Made by a program: the position numbers and the translations under genes | The notes under the pieces: generated by a model | Database searches by the model: none | Seen by the model: only the letters and a program-made list of their open reading frames with translations | What the model was told of the DNA's origin: nothing | Part shown: piece after piece, positions 7,996 to 17,464 of the stretch | Layout of the letters: every line of letters begins with the position of its first letter | Numbering within the stretch: the stretch's first letter is position 1 | NCBI RefSeq assembly: GCF_016595235.1 | Contig: NZ_JAENHL010000003.1 | Coordinates: 124,001 to 188,000, forward strand | Direction of reading: 5' to 3' | Length of the DNA: 64,000 nt | From: Taklimakanibacter albus | Lineage (GTDB): Bacteria > Pseudomonadota > Alphaproteobacteria > Rhizobiales > Aestuariivirgaceae

Positions 7996-8805
7996 ATGGA
8001 CTTCACTCATCGCATGGGCCAGCTCGAACCGGGCGTCAGGACCTGGGCCAATGCGGCGTCGGCGCATCATCGTTTCGCGGCGGGCGAGGGCCGCTTCCGC
8101 TTCGACGAGCTGACCATCGGCCTGGTGCTCCTGGCGCAGCCCGGCCATTGGGGCGCTTATGACAGCGACCGCGCGCGTGAATTGCCGTTGCGGCCAGGCT
8201 CCGGCTGGATCTTTCCAGCGGGCCTCGAGGGACGCTGTAGCTGGAAGGGCCCGCAGGCGATCATCAATGTGAGCCTGCCCAAGACGCTGTTCGCCCATAA
8301 CGAGATGGGTGAGATCACCGATCATTCGGTCGGTGCGCTCGATCCATTGTCCGCCGAGCTCATCTTCGCGCTTCACGCGGCCGGGGCGGAAGTACCGGCG
8401 CTCTATCGCGAAAGCCTCACCGTCACACTGGCCGCGCAACTGGCGCATCGCCGCCTCTTCGCCGATCGTGACAGAGGACAAGATGTCCGCATCGCCCGCG
8501 CGCGGGCTTTCATCGACGCGCATCTGGCGGCGGAAGACCTCTCGCTCGATTTGCTCGCCGGCATCGCCGGCATGAGCCCCTATCATTTCCTGCGCCGCTT
8601 CAAGGCCGTGACAGGTTTGCCGCCGCATGCCTATCTCACGCAGTGCCGCCTTAGCCGTGCCAAGGAGATGATCGAGACGACACGCCGGCCCATCGCCGAT
8701 ATCGCCTGGTCGTTCGGCTATAAAGACGCCTCGCGTTTCGCCGCGTTGTTCAAGCGCCAGTTCGGCGCCCCGCCCGGCGCTTTCAGAAGCGCAAAGATCA
8801 CCTAG
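7996..8805 (+). CDS. AraC family transcriptional regulator
   Basis: The C-terminal 100 residues hold two helix-turn-helix units of the AraC type: LSLDLLAGIAGMSPYHFLRRFK and ADIAWSFGYKDASRFAALFK, ending FGAPPGAFR. The N-terminal half (GRFRFDELTIGLVLLAQPG onward) is probably a ligand-binding cupin-like domain. I prefer the ATG at 7996 (269 aa), with GGGAAAA upstream; an earlier ATG at 7963 would add 11 residues. It probably regulates the preceding MFS gene or the following hydrolase gene. Confidence 0.88.
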   Translation: MDFTHRMGQLEPGVRTWANAASAHHRFAAGEGRFRFDELTIGLVLLAQPGHWGAYDSDRARELPLRPGSGWIFPAGLEGRCSWKGPQAIINVSLPKTLFAHNEMGEITDHSVGALDPLSAELIFALHAAGAEVPALYRESLTVTLAAQLAHRRLFADRDRGQDVRIARARAFIDAHLAAEDLSLDLLAGIAGMSPYHFLRRFKAVTGLPPHAYLTQCRLSRAKEMIETTRRPIADIAWSFGYKDASRFAALFKRQFGAPPGAFRSAKIT

Positions 8806-8879
8806 TCAAAAGCAAGATCCGTACCTCCGCTGGGGTCGCGACCGGACCATCATTCGGACAAGGAATGAAGGAGGTTCGG

Positions 8880-10307
8880 ATGAAGACAGCTTTTCTCAGC
8901 GCGCTGGCGGCCGTCGTCTTTGCCGCGCAGGCCGCGGCGCAGGAGATCGTGACCCGCAAGGTGAGCTTCACGAGCGACGGCGAGATCATGGCCGGCGTGC
9001 TGCATCTGCCGGCCGATCATCAAGGCCGCAAGCTCGCCGGCATTCTGGTCACCGGCTCCTGGACCACGGTAAAGGAACAGATGTCGAAAAACTATGCCGA
9101 GGAATTGGCGCGGCAGGGTTATGCGGCGCTTACTTTCGACTTCCGCAATTTCGGCGAGTCGGGCGGCGAGCCCAGGGCCTTTGAAAATCCGGCCGCGAAG
9201 GTCGCGGATTTCAAGGCGGCGGCGCAGTTCCTTGGGACGCTGCCGGAAGTCGACCAGGCGCGCACCGGCGTGCTCGCGGTCTGCGCGTCGGCCGGTTATG
9301 CGGCGCAGGCGATCAATGAAGGCGCGCCGCTCAAATCCTATGCCGCGGTCGCCGGCTGGTTTCACGACAAATCAAGTGTCGGCGCAATCTATGGCGGCGA
9401 GGAAGGTGTGGCCGCACGGCTCAAAGCGGGAGCGCAAGCCCGCGAGGCTTTCGAGAAGACCGGCGAGGTACAGTATGTGAAGGCCTTCGATTATACCGAT
9501 CAGACCGCCGCGATGGTCGGGCCCTTCGATTATTACGGCTCGCCGAAACGGGGTGGCATCGCGCAATGGGACAATCGTTTCGCATTGATGGGCTGGACCC
9601 CATGGCTCACTTACGATTCGGTCGCCGCCGCCAAGGCGCTCAAGGTGCCGAGCCTCTTCGTTCATTCCGACAATGCCGCGCTCGCTTCGAATGTGAAGGC
9701 GATCCATGCGGCGGTGATGGCGCCGAAAGAGCTCGTCTGGTCGAGCGAAGATCATTTCGCCTTCTATGACGATCCTCAGGTCGTGAAACGCTCGGCCGAA
9801 GCGGCGGCGCGGCATTTCGCCAAGACATTGCCGGGCGCGCTAGGCCCCGTTGGCACGGCGGACGAGGCACGGATCATCTCGGTCGTCTCGTCGATCCCGC
9901 TCGCCGTCGATCTCGCCAGTTATGATCTGGCCGAGCGCGCTTTCGCCGCCGAAATCATCGTCGACTATACGAGCCTGTGGGGCGGCGAGGCGCAGCGCAT
10001 GACGCCGCCCGAGCTGATGACCGCCTGGCGCGGCATTGTGCCGGGCTTCGATGCGACGCGCCATGAGATCGCCGATGTCAGGGTGACGATCACGGGTGAA
10101 GAAGCGCGCGCTTCGGCTTTCGTCGATGGCCGGCATTTCCTCGATGGCGAAGTCTGGCGGCCGGTCGGCATCTATGACTGGCGGCTGCGGAAGATCGATG
10201 GCGCGTGGAAGGTCACACATATGACCTTCACCGTGACGCGGGAAATCGGCGCCCGGGCACTCGCCGAAGAAGCGATGGAGCGGGCGAAAAAGAAAAAGGC
10301 CCGGTGA
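8880..10307 (+). CDS. Secreted alpha/beta hydrolase fused to a SnoaL/NTF2-like domain
   Basis: The start at 8880 has a strong AGGAGG ribosome binding site; an upstream ATG at 8865 overlaps that site. Residues 1-21 are a Sec signal peptide ending AQAAAQ. Residues about 22-320 form a dienelactone-hydrolase-like alpha/beta fold with the nucleophile region [13 protein letters not shown] and a late His in [10 protein letters not shown]. Residues about 345-470 form an NTF2/SnoaL-like cone ([13 protein letters not shown] ... [20 protein letters not shown]). The product is probably periplasmic; the substrate is unknown. Its stop codon lies in the loop of a two-way terminator shared with etfA. Confidence 0.82.
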   Translation: MKTAFLSALAAVVFAAQAAAQEIVTRKVSFTSDGEIMAGVLHLPADHQGRKLAGILVTGSWTTVKEQMSKNYAEELARQGYAALTFDFRNFGESGGEPRAFENPAAKVADFKAAAQFLGTLPEVDQARTGVLAVCASAGYAAQAINEGAPLKSYAAVAGWFHDKSSVGAIYGGEEGVAARLKAGAQAREAFEKTGEVQYVKAFDYTDQTAAMVGPFDYYGSPKRGGIAQWDNRFALMGWTPWLTYDSVAAAKALKVPSLFVHSDNAALASNVKAIHAAVMAPKELVWSSEDHFAFYDDPQVVKRSAEAAARHFAKTLPGALGPVGTADEARIISVVSSIPLAVDLASYDLAERAFAAEIIVDYTSLWGGEAQRMTPPELMTAWRGIVPGFDATRHEIADVRVTITGEEARASAFVDGRHFLDGEVWRPVGIYDWRLRKIDGAWKVTHMTFTVTREIGARALAEEAMERAKKKKAR

Positions 10308-10321
10308 AGACCGGGCCTTTT
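10294..10321. terminator. Bidirectional intrinsic terminator (hydrolase / etfA)
   Basis: A perfect 11-bp stem (AAAAGGCCCGG with CCGGGCCTTTT) closes a 6-base loop, with T-runs on both strands. It lies between the convergent hydrolase and etfA genes and overlaps the hydrolase stop codon. Confidence 0.9.
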
Positions 10322-10340
10322 CTAGATCGAGTAGAGCTCG

Positions 10341-11282
10341 TTACTTGCCGAGCTTGCCGAGCTCGGCTTCGAGCTCCGGCACCGCCTGGAAGAGATCGGC
10401 GACGAGGCCGTAATCGGCGACCTGGAAGATCGGCGCTTCCTCGTCCTTGTTGATGGCGACGATGACCTTCGAGTCCTTCATGCCGGCGAGATGCTGGATG
10501 GCGCCGGAAATGCCGACCGCGATATAGAGATCGGGAGCGACGACCTTGCCGGTCTGGCCGACCTGGTAGTCGTTCGGCACGAAGCCCGCATCGACGGCCG
10601 CGCGTGACGCGCCCACCGCGGCGCCGAGTTTGTCGGCAACCTTGTCGAGCATGTGGAAGTTTTCACCATTCTGCATGCCGCGGCCACCGGAGATGATGAT
10701 CTTGGCCGAGGTGAGCTCGGGGCGGTCGGACTTCGACAGATTCTCGCTCTGATAGGAGGAGAGGCCCGGATCGGCCGGCGCCGCCGTCTTTTCGATGGCG
10801 GCGGAGCCACCTTCACCGGTCGCCTGGAAGGCGGCGGTGCGCACGGTGATGACCTTCTTCTTGTCGGTCGACTGCACCGTCTGCACGGCGTTGCCGGCAT
10901 AGATGAGACGCACGAAAGTGTCGGGCGACTTCACTTCCGAGATGTCGGAGATCTGCATGACATCGAGGAGAGCGGCGGCGCGCGGCGTGTAGTTCTTGCC
11001 GTTGGTCGTCGCGGGCGCCACGATGTGGTCATAGGGACCGGCGAGCGCCACGATGAGAGCCGCCATCGGCTCGGCGAGGGGGCGCTCATATTGCGGCGCA
11101 TCGACATGCAGAACCTTGGCGACGCCCTGCAGCTTGGCGGCTTGGGCAGCGGCGGCGTCGGCATTGTTGCCGGCGACGAGCACATGCACGTCACCACCGA
11201 GCTGGGCGGCGGCGGTCAGGGCCTTGTGGGTCGCGTCCTTGAGATGAGCATTGTCGTGCTCGGCGATGAGAAGAACAGCCAT
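10341..11282 (-). CDS. etfA: Electron transfer flavoprotein alpha subunit
   Basis: The 313-residue subunit binds FAD and, with EtfB, carries electrons from acyl-CoA and related dehydrogenases to ETF-ubiquinone oxidoreductase. N-terminal [22 protein letters not shown] is typical, and the C-terminal FAD-binding half contains [51 protein letters not shown] and ADYGLVADL. It starts one base after the etfB stop, so the two are co-transcribed. Confidence 0.97.
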   Translation of the reverse strand: MAVLLIAEHDNAHLKDATHKALTAAAQLGGDVHVLVAGNNADAAAAQAAKLQGVAKVLHVDAPQYERPLAEPMAALIVALAGPYDHIVAPATTNGKNYTPRAAALLDVMQISDISEVKSPDTFVRLIYAGNAVQTVQSTDKKKVITVRTAAFQATGEGGSAAIEKTAAPADPGLSSYQSENLSKSDRPELTSAKIIISGGRGMQNGENFHMLDKVADKLGAAVGASRAAVDAGFVPNDYQVGQTGKVVAPDLYIAVGISGAIQHLAGMKDSKVIVAINKDEEAPIFQVADYGLVADLFQAVPELEAELGKLGK

Positions 11283-11283
11283 C

Positions 11284-12030
11284 TCAGATCACTCCCGCTT
11301 CTTTGAGCTTCGATACGAGTTCGGGCACCGTCTTGACCTTGACACCGGCCAGACGCTTCGGCGGCTCGGCGGTGTTGACGACCTTGAGGCGCGGCGCGAC
11401 ATCGGCGCCGTAATCGGCCGGGCTCTTCTCCTCGAGCGGCTTCTTCTTCGCCTTCATGATGTTGGGCAGCGACGCATAGCGCGGCTGGTTGAGGCGGAGG
11501 TCGGTGGTCATGATGAGCGGCATCTTGACCTTGATTGTCTGCAGGCCGCCGTCGATCTCGCGGGTCACGGTCGCTTCCGATCCGTTGATCTCGAGCTTCG
11601 AGGCGAAGGTCGCCTGGGCCCAGCCGAGCAGCGCCGAAAGCATCTGGCCGGTCTGGTTGCAGTCGTCGTCGATCGCCTGCTTGCCGAGGATCACGAGATC
11701 GGGCTTCTCGGCCTCGATGACACCTTTCAGGATCTTGGCGATGCCGAGCGGCTCGACATAGTCGTCGCTCTTGACCAGGATGCCGCGGTCGGCGCCCATG
11801 GCGAGGGCGGTGCGGATGGTTTCCTGGGCCTGGGCCGGTCCGACCGAAATGGCGACGACCTCGGTCGCCTTGCCGGCTTCCTTGAGCCGCACGGCTTCCT
11901 CGACGCCAATCTCGTCGAAGGGGTTCATCGACATCTTCACATTGGCAAGCTCGACACCCGAGCCGTCCGCTTTGACGCGAATTTTGACGTTGTAATCAAC
12001 GACGCGCTTGACCGCGACCAGGACCTTCAT
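11284..12030 (-). CDS. etfB: Electron transfer flavoprotein beta subunit
   Basis: The 248-residue partner of EtfA, which binds AMP. It begins [20 protein letters not shown] and contains [19 protein letters not shown] and the ETF-beta signature region [29 protein letters not shown], here cited in parts. The ATG at 12030 follows an AGGAG site at a five-base distance; a GTG two codons earlier overlaps that site and is less likely. Adenosyltransferase, etfB, etfA and a 3-hydroxybutyryl-CoA dehydrogenase gene are usually neighbours in this order. Confidence 0.96.
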   Translation of the reverse strand: MKVLVAVKRVVDYNVKIRVKADGSGVELANVKMSMNPFDEIGVEEAVRLKEAGKATEVVAISVGPAQAQETIRTALAMGADRGILVKSDDYVEPLGIAKILKGVIEAEKPDLVILGKQAIDDDCNQTGQMLSALLGWAQATFASKLEINGSEATVTREIDGGLQTIKVKMPLIMTTDLRLNQPRYASLPNIMKAKKKPLEEKSPADYGADVAPRLKVVNTAEPPKRLAGVKVKTVPELVSKLKEAGVI

Positions 12031-12084
12031 GGGCACTCCTCATGGGGTTGCCGCCTTTATGTGGCGGCGCACAAATCGGGCGCG

Positions 12085-12113
12085 AAACTAGAGATCACAC
12101 CACCCCGAGTCAA
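12085..12113 (-). promoter_or_regulatory. Candidate etfBA promoter
   Basis: On the minus strand TTGACT (12113-12108), a 17-base spacer and TAGTTT (12090-12085) lie about 55 bases before the etfB ATG. The match is fair and the position is right; a nearby GGCGGC-rich stretch follows in the leader. Confidence 0.5.
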
Positions 12114-12221
12114 CGCCGATACCGGCAAAACCATGCCGTCTGCGACGCTAAAGCCTGCGGATTTGGCGCTTTTGGTCGCCTGCATGACAATTGGTCATAA
12201 GGGCGATGAGCTGGAGGCCGG

Positions 12222-12941
12222 CTATTGCCAGATATTGATGGTGGCCAGCGTCCGCATCAGATGGTCGGAGACGAGCTCCTCGGCGCGCTTGCCGTTGCGC
12301 TCGGCGATGGCATCGACGATCAGCGCCAGGTCCTTGTGGGTTTGCCGGCGTACCGCATCGGGGGCCGGCTTGTCGGTGTCGCGGCCGTCGAACTGCACCG
12401 CGCGGCGGTCGTCTAGGATGTTGTTCATGACCTGGATCATGAATTTGTTCTTGGTCGAGGCGAAGATCTGGCGGTGCAGCGCATAAATGCGCTCCTTGAA
12501 CTCCTTCCAGACCGGCGCCTCCAGAATGTCGACCAGGATGCTGCGCATCTCGGCGATCTCGGCGTCCTCGACGCGGCTCACCACCAGATGCATCATCGCC
12601 GGCTCGAACAGGAGGCGGCCCTCGACGATCTCGGCGAAGGAGGGCACGTCCTCATGCTCGTCGGCCGCCGCGGTCTGGTCCATGCGCTCGAACACGTCGT
12701 CGGCGTCATCGGTGAGATAGGTGCCGCTGCCGACCTGGCGGCGCACCAGGCCCTGGCGCTCCATCATGGCAAGCGCGCTTCTCACCGCGCTGCGGCTGGT
12801 ATTGAGCTGTTCGGCGAGCTCATATTGATTGGGCAGCTTCGCGCCCGGAACCATGTGGCCCGATTTGATGCTGCGCAGCAAAGCGCGATAGACGAGCGAG
12901 GGCGTGGCGCGCTCATTGGTGGCAATGGCGGCGGTCTTCAT
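12222..12941 (-). CDS. GntR family regulator (FadR/FCD subfamily)
   Basis: The N-terminal winged helix is ERATPSLVYRALLRSIKSG with LPNQYELAEQLNTSRSAVRSALAMMERQGLVRRQVGSGTYL cited in parts. The C-terminal FCD ligand domain has ... VEGRLLFEPAMMHLVVSR and late histidines (HRQIFASTKN, SDHLMRTL) that normally bind a metal or a carboxylate ligand. The ATG at 12941 overlaps the creatininase stop (ATGA), giving 239 aa; a start at 12968 would overlap more. It is the probable repressor of the creatininase gene and the divergent ABC importer. Confidence 0.9.
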   Translation of the reverse strand: MKTAAIATNERATPSLVYRALLRSIKSGHMVPGAKLPNQYELAEQLNTSRSAVRSALAMMERQGLVRRQVGSGTYLTDDADDVFERMDQTAAADEHEDVPSFAEIVEGRLLFEPAMMHLVVSRVEDAEIAEMRSILVDILEAPVWKEFKERIYALHRQIFASTKNKFMIQVMNNILDDRRAVQFDGRDTDKPAPDAVRRQTHKDLALIVDAIAERNGKRAEELVSDHLMRTLATINIWQ

Positions 12942-13723
12942 TCTTGGCGCTCCGCCGCTATCGGCCATCTGGCAAAATCCTCCATGAAGCCGACAAGCTC
13001 GGCCACCACCGCGGCGAAGAACTCGGCGCCCTTCTCCGGGCTCGCCAGAGACGGGTCGCCCAATGTTCCATGCGGGGAGAGATCCTTGAAATCAAGATAG
13101 GTCTTCACCGGACCAGCGCGCAGCAGATCGGTGCTGAGATAGGGCGATCCCGGGTCGGGATAGATGGTCCGGGCCTTGTCGGCGGCCACCAGATCGGGGC
13201 GGATATGCATGATCATGGCGGTCTCGAATTCGCAGGCATGGCCCATGCCGCCGGACTCCGAGCGGCGCAGCTTGGCGATGGCCTGGGCGGCGAGGGCGAA
13301 ATAGGTGAGGCCGGCGATGCGCATCTTGCCGTAGTGCTTGTGACCCAGCACGGAGGCCAGCACATCGACCACGCCGCCATTGCCGCCATGGCCGTTGATC
13401 AGGAGCACGCGGGTGAAGCCGTGGACGCCCAGCGAGGCAACGATGTCCTCGACCACCGCCATCAAGGTGGTGTGGCTCAGCGTGATGCTGCCGGGGAACT
13501 TCATATGATGGGCCGAAAAGCCGTACCAAGGCGGCGGCAGGACGACGACTTTGCCGTCCGACCGCTCGGCGGCGGCGAGCGACAGCGCATGCGCCAGCAT
13601 GGTGTCGGTGCCCAACGGCATGTGATGGCCATGCTGCTCGACCGAGCCGAGCGGGATGACGAGGGTGGTCTTGGCCCGGTCGAGGGCATCGACCTGAAGC
13701 TGGCTCAGCTCTTCGTAACGCAT
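12938..13723 (-). CDS. Creatininase family amidohydrolase
   Basis: The 261-residue protein has the metal-site signatures of the creatininase family: LVIPLGSVEQHGHHMPLGTD near residues 22-40, LLINGHGGNGGVVD in the middle, and HACEFETAMIMHIRPDLV. Known members hydrolyse creatinine, other cyclic amides or peptide-derived lactams, or act in mycofactocin maturation. It is co-transcribed with a GntR regulator and faces a sugar-type ABC importer, so it probably opens a cyclic amide or lactam derived from the imported compound. Confidence 0.9.
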   Translation of the reverse strand: MRYEELSQLQVDALDRAKTTLVIPLGSVEQHGHHMPLGTDTMLAHALSLAAAERSDGKVVVLPPPWYGFSAHHMKFPGSITLSHTTLMAVVEDIVASLGVHGFTRVLLINGHGGNGGVVDVLASVLGHKHYGKMRIAGLTYFALAAQAIAKLRRSESGGMGHACEFETAMIMHIRPDLVAADKARTIYPDPGSPYLSTDLLRAGPVKTYLDFKDLSPHGTLGDPSLASPEKGAEFFAAVVAELVGFMEDFARWPIAAERQE

Positions 13724-13785
13724 GAGAGTCAGGACTTTCCTCCGGTCCGGGCCGCCCGTCCAGGGGCCAGGATGGTCAAAAGTGG

Positions 13786-13814
13786 TTGCAAGTGATCACG
13801 ATTGGTAATTATAG
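13786..13814 (+). promoter_or_regulatory. Candidate ABC operon promoter with flanking half-sites
   Basis: TTGCAA (13786-13791), a 17-base spacer and TTATAG (13809-13814) form a promoter-like pair 95 bases before the binding-protein gene. An ATTGGT half-site at 13801-13806 lies in the spacer, and a matching ACCAAT lies at 13839-13844. These TGGT/ACCA pieces resemble half-sites of FadR-type GntR operators, which suits the linked regulator. Confidence 0.45.
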
Positions 13815-13909
13815 TTCCGCAGCAGGCCTCGCTCAATGACCAATTAAAGGCCGCAACCCTCCTGCTTCCCCGGCAGGAAGGCGCAACCAGGAGAGGAAAG
13901 GGATTTGCC

Positions 13910-15193
13910 ATGAACATCACCAGAAGGTTGTTTGCCGGCATGGCCGTCGCCGGCGCCGCGATGATCGCTGGGCCCGCTTGGGCCGAGGACCTGACGCTCG
14001 AATTCGTCGTCTGGAACTATTCGCTGGATACTATCCAGGACAATGTCCGCCAGTTCGAGGCCGCCAATCCCGGCATCAAGGTGAAGGTGACGGACTATAC
14101 CTGGCCCGATTACCAGGACAGCCTGATCCTGCGCTTCCGCGGCAACACCCAGACCGACGTCATCTATGGCGGCCAGGACTGGCTGCCGGCCTGGGCCGCC
14201 GCGGGCTTCGTCGCACCCCTGGAGGACATCGCGCCCAAAGGCGCCGTCGATGATCTCAAGAAGGACATTGCCGGCTTCGCGCTCAGCGACATGACCTACA
14301 AGGGCAAGCTCTACGGGCTGCCCTATTACGCCGACACGATCTCCTTCGTGTACAACAAGAAGATCTTAGGTGATGCCGGCATCGCCGTGCCGCAGACCTG
14401 GGAAGAGGTGACGGCCGCGGCCGAGAAGCTCAAGGCAGGCGGCATGGCACGCCCGATCGTCTACGAATACAATCAGGAGCTGCCGAACTTCTTCGACGCC
14501 TTCGTGGCGCAGTCCTATGGCCGCGGCGCCGAGCTCTTCGATGCCGAGCAGAAAGCGGTCTTCAACGATCCCCAGAACGGGGCATTCCAGCAGCTCGAAT
14601 GGCTGGCCGATGCCTTCAAGAAGGAGCTGGTGCAGCCCGAGACGCATGAGTCGAAGATCATCCCGGCGATGAACACCGGCAAGCACGCCTTCACCATCGT
14701 CTATAATTACGTGTTGGCGGCGCTCAACAACAAGGGCGACCAGCCGCGGGCCGGCGAATTCGCCCTGGCGCCGATGCCGGGCCAGGCGCATGCGACGCTC
14801 GGCTTCTCGAAGTTCTACGCGGTGACCGCCAAGACGGCGGCCGATCCCAAGCGCGCCGAAGCGGCCTGGAAGTTCATCAACTTCATGGCCGGCAAGCCTT
14901 ACACGGTGGCGAAACGCTGGGCGGGGGAGAAAGGCCTCGGCTTCGGCCAGCTGCCGCTCTTCGATGACCCCGCCGTTATCGAGCCGTGGGCCAAGTGGAT
15001 CGACGTGCCGACGCTCAGCAAGCAGGTGGCGACCGCCAAGGCCGGCACCTGGACGGAATGGAGCGCGGTGTGGTCGGCCTATTTCCGCCCGTTGCTCGCC
15101 AAGGCGATGGTCGGAGAGGCGAGTGTCGCCGATACGATGAAAGACGGCGCCGAGCGCTGGAACACGCTGCGCGAGCAATTCGTCAAGCAGTAG
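13910..15193 (+). CDS. ABC transporter substrate-binding protein (sugar family 1)
   Basis: The ATG at 13910 follows AGGAAAGGG. The first 24 residues form a signal peptide with twin arginines (ITRRLFAGM) and an AWA cleavage site. The mature 400-residue protein follows the maltose/sn-glycerol-3-phosphate binding-protein pattern: LEFVVWNYSLDTIQDNVRQF, AANPGIKVKV, LYGLPYYADTISFVYNKKIL, TWEEVTAAAEKLKAGG and a WKFINFMAGKP region. It delivers a sugar or polyol to the two permeases encoded next; the ligand cannot be read. Confidence 0.93.
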   Translation: MNITRRLFAGMAVAGAAMIAGPAWAEDLTLEFVVWNYSLDTIQDNVRQFEAANPGIKVKVTDYTWPDYQDSLILRFRGNTQTDVIYGGQDWLPAWAAAGFVAPLEDIAPKGAVDDLKKDIAGFALSDMTYKGKLYGLPYYADTISFVYNKKILGDAGIAVPQTWEEVTAAAEKLKAGGMARPIVYEYNQELPNFFDAFVAQSYGRGAELFDAEQKAVFNDPQNGAFQQLEWLADAFKKELVQPETHESKIIPAMNTGKHAFTIVYNYVLAALNNKGDQPRAGEFALAPMPGQAHATLGFSKFYAVTAKTAADPKRAEAAWKFINFMAGKPYTVAKRWAGEKGLGFGQLPLFDDPAVIEPWAKWIDVPTLSKQVATAKAGTWTEWSAVWSAYFRPLLAKAMVGEASVADTMKDGAERWNTLREQFVKQ

Positions 15194-15260
15194 CCTAACC
15201 TGACCAGGCGGACGGCTCATCCGAGCCGCCCGCCGGAGTCTCGCGAACGGGCGTTCTCGC

Positions 15261-16148
15261 ATGTGGAGCATCAACCGTTTTCCGATCGCCTGGCTGCTGC
15301 CGGCGCTCCTGCCGGTCGCCTTCATCACGATCTATCCGATCGCGCATGCCCTATGGACCAGCCTGCATCAGGTGATGATCCTGTTCCCGGTCGAGCCCTT
15401 CGTCGGGCTCGACAATTACAAGCGCGTGGTGACGAGCGACTATTTCCTCGACGCGCTGAGGAACTCCTTGCTCTTCACCGCCATCGCTGCGCCTTCCGTC
15501 GTCATTCTCGGCGTCGCCATCGCGCTCTTCCTGCAGCGCCGCTTCTTCGGCTCGCAGGTCATCCGCTCGATCGTGCTCCTGCCCTGGGTGCTGCCGGGCG
15601 CCATCAGCGCGGTGCTGTGGGTCTGGGTGTTTCATCCGAGCTTCGGCGTGCTCAACGGCCTGCTTTTGAATCTCGGCCTCATCGATGAATCCATCCCGTG
15701 GCTCACCTCACCCAAGCTGGCGCTTTATGCGGTGGTTGTCGCCCATGTCTGGACGCAAATCCCCTTCGCGGTGGTGCTGGTCATGGCGGCGTTGGCCTCG
15801 ATCAATTCGGAAGTGCTGGAAGCCGGCGAGATCGACTGCCGCAGTCCCTATAAGCGCTTCCGCCACATCGTGTTTCCGGAGATCAAGGCGATGGTGGTGG
15901 TGCTCCTCGTCTATAACGCCCTCACCGCCTTCACCAGCTACGATCTCGTCTATGCGATGACCGGCGGCGGGCCCGGCACGGCGACGACCTTGCTGTCCTT
16001 CCAGATCTGGCGCGAAAGCTTCTCGATGTATGATTTCGGCGCCGGTTCGGCCGTCGCCTTCATCGTCGTGCTGATCTCGGCTGTGCTCATCATCGCCATC
16101 ACGCGCGCGCTGCCCTCCGATCTCTTCGCCAAGGAGGAGGCTTCGTGA
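15261..16148 (+). CDS. ABC transporter permease (MalF/UgpA-like)
   Basis: A 295-residue inner-membrane permease with six predicted membrane segments. The EAA-type coupling loop is EAGEIDCRSPYKRFRHIVFP near residues 190-210, and TGGGPGTATTLLSFQIWRES follows, typical of carbohydrate-uptake family 1 permeases. It overlaps the next permease gene by 4 bp (GTGA). Confidence 0.93.
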   Translation: MWSINRFPIAWLLPALLPVAFITIYPIAHALWTSLHQVMILFPVEPFVGLDNYKRVVTSDYFLDALRNSLLFTAIAAPSVVILGVAIALFLQRRFFGSQVIRSIVLLPWVLPGAISAVLWVWVFHPSFGVLNGLLLNLGLIDESIPWLTSPKLALYAVVVAHVWTQIPFAVVLVMAALASINSEVLEAGEIDCRSPYKRFRHIVFPEIKAMVVVLLVYNALTAFTSYDLVYAMTGGGPGTATTLLSFQIWRESFSMYDFGAGSAVAFIVVLISAVLIIAITRALPSDLFAKEEAS

Positions 16149-17032
16149 AGCGCCGGCACAATCCGATCCTCACTTTCCTCTTCGCCGGGCTCATCCTCTT
16201 GTTCACCGGCGGCCCGGTCGTTCTATCGCTGATCGGCAGCGTGGTGCCCGACCGCATCCTTCTCAACTCCGATGCCGGTCTCTTCGATGAAGGCATCAAT
16301 TTCGAGACCTATCGTTATGTCTTCACCGGCGAGCTGCCCGCGGCCTATCTCACCGAAGGCGCCAACCGGGCGATGATCTCGGATGCGGCGCGGCAAGTGC
16401 CGAGGAGCCTGTGGAACAGCACGGTCGTCGCCTTCGCGGCGATGGTGCTCAATCTGCTGCTCGGTGCGCCGGCCGCGTTCTTGTTCGCGCGCTACGCTTT
16501 CCCCGGCAAGAAGATCAGCTTCCTGTTTCTCATCCTCAGTCCGCTGGTGCCGACGGTGGCGCTCGTCACGCCGATCTATATGAGCTTGCAGGCAGTGGGG
16601 CTCGTCGGCACGCAGCTCGGCATCATCCTGGTGCACACCGCCAAGGCGCTTCCCTTCACGGTGCTGATCCTCTCGGTGTTCTTCCGCAAGATGCCGGCCG
16701 AGCTCTTCGAGGCGGCGATGCTCGATCATTGCTCGCGTTTTCAGGCCTTCACCCGCATTGCGGTGCCGTTGGCGCTGCCCTCGATCGGCGCCACCGGCCT
16801 CTTCGCCTTCATGCTCTCCTATTCGGAATACATGTTTTCCATGGTGCTCTCGGGCGACGCCGAGACGCGTCCCGTCTCGGTGGTGATGGCGGCGCTGGCG
16901 CGCAACACCGATGTGTCCTGGAGCCTGCTCAATACCGGCATCTTCATCGCCATCGTGCCCACCTTGCTGCTGGTGGCGCTGATCTGGCGCTTCGCGGTCG
17001 AGGACCTGCTCGGCGGGTCGGTCAAGGGATGA
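16145..17032 (+). CDS. ABC transporter permease (MalG/UgpE-like)
   Basis: The second membrane component, 295 residues, starts at a GTG that overlaps the stop of the first permease. The coupling loop is FEAAMLDHCSRFQAFTRIAV with the typical following PLALPSIGATGLF. It carries a larger periplasmic loop after TM1 (about residues 35-85) than most family members. It forms the membrane pore together with the preceding protein. Confidence 0.92.
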   Translation: MKRRHNPILTFLFAGLILLFTGGPVVLSLIGSVVPDRILLNSDAGLFDEGINFETYRYVFTGELPAAYLTEGANRAMISDAARQVPRSLWNSTVVAFAAMVLNLLLGAPAAFLFARYAFPGKKISFLFLILSPLVPTVALVTPIYMSLQAVGLVGTQLGIILVHTAKALPFTVLILSVFFRKMPAELFEAAMLDHCSRFQAFTRIAVPLALPSIGATGLFAFMLSYSEYMFSMVLSGDAETRPVSVVMAALARNTDVSWSLLNTGIFIAIVPTLLLVALIWRFAVEDLLGGSVKG

Positions 17033-17044
17033 AAGGGGTGAAGA

Positions 17045-17458
17045 ATGCCTAATGACGTTCCAGTCCAACCGTTGAAGCGCCGCCCCGACGGGGCGCGTCA
17101 GCACCGCACCGCCGGTCCCTATTCGCCGGTGCTGGTGGTCGAGCCGCACCGCCTGGTCGTCATCTCCGGACAAGTCGCCGTCGATCTCGAAGGCGAGGTG
17201 ATCGGCGACACGGTCGAGGCACAGGCCGAGGCGACGCTCGCCAATTGCGCCCGCCAGCTCGCCAGCGCCCGCTGCGGCTTCGCCGATGTCTTCAAGGTGA
17301 ATATCTATCTCGCCGATCTCAAGGACTGGGCGCGCTTCAACAAGATCTATGAAAGCAAGTTCAAGGAGCCGCGGCCGGTGCGCACCGCGGTCGCGGCCGG
17401 CCTGATGCCGGGCATCCTGGTCGAGATCGAAATGTGGGCCGTCAAAGCGAAGGAATGA
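17045..17458 (+). CDS. RidA/YjgF family protein (enamine/imine deaminase)
   Basis: The 137-residue protein has the Rid fold pattern: AGPYSPVLVVEPHRLVVISGQ, EAQAEATLANCARQL, FADVFKVNIYLADLKDW and a C-terminal RTAVAAGLMPGILVEIEMWA. The arginine expected to bind the substrate carboxylate is present in the PVRTAVAAG segment. RidA hydrolyses reactive enamines and imines made by PLP enzymes. Its place between the permeases and the ATPase in one operon is unusual and suggests that catabolism of the imported compound yields an imine. Confidence 0.9.
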   Translation: MPNDVPVQPLKRRPDGARQHRTAGPYSPVLVVEPHRLVVISGQVAVDLEGEVIGDTVEAQAEATLANCARQLASARCGFADVFKVNIYLADLKDWARFNKIYESKFKEPRPVRTAVAAGLMPGILVEIEMWAVKAKE

Positions 17459-17464
17459 TCCCTC

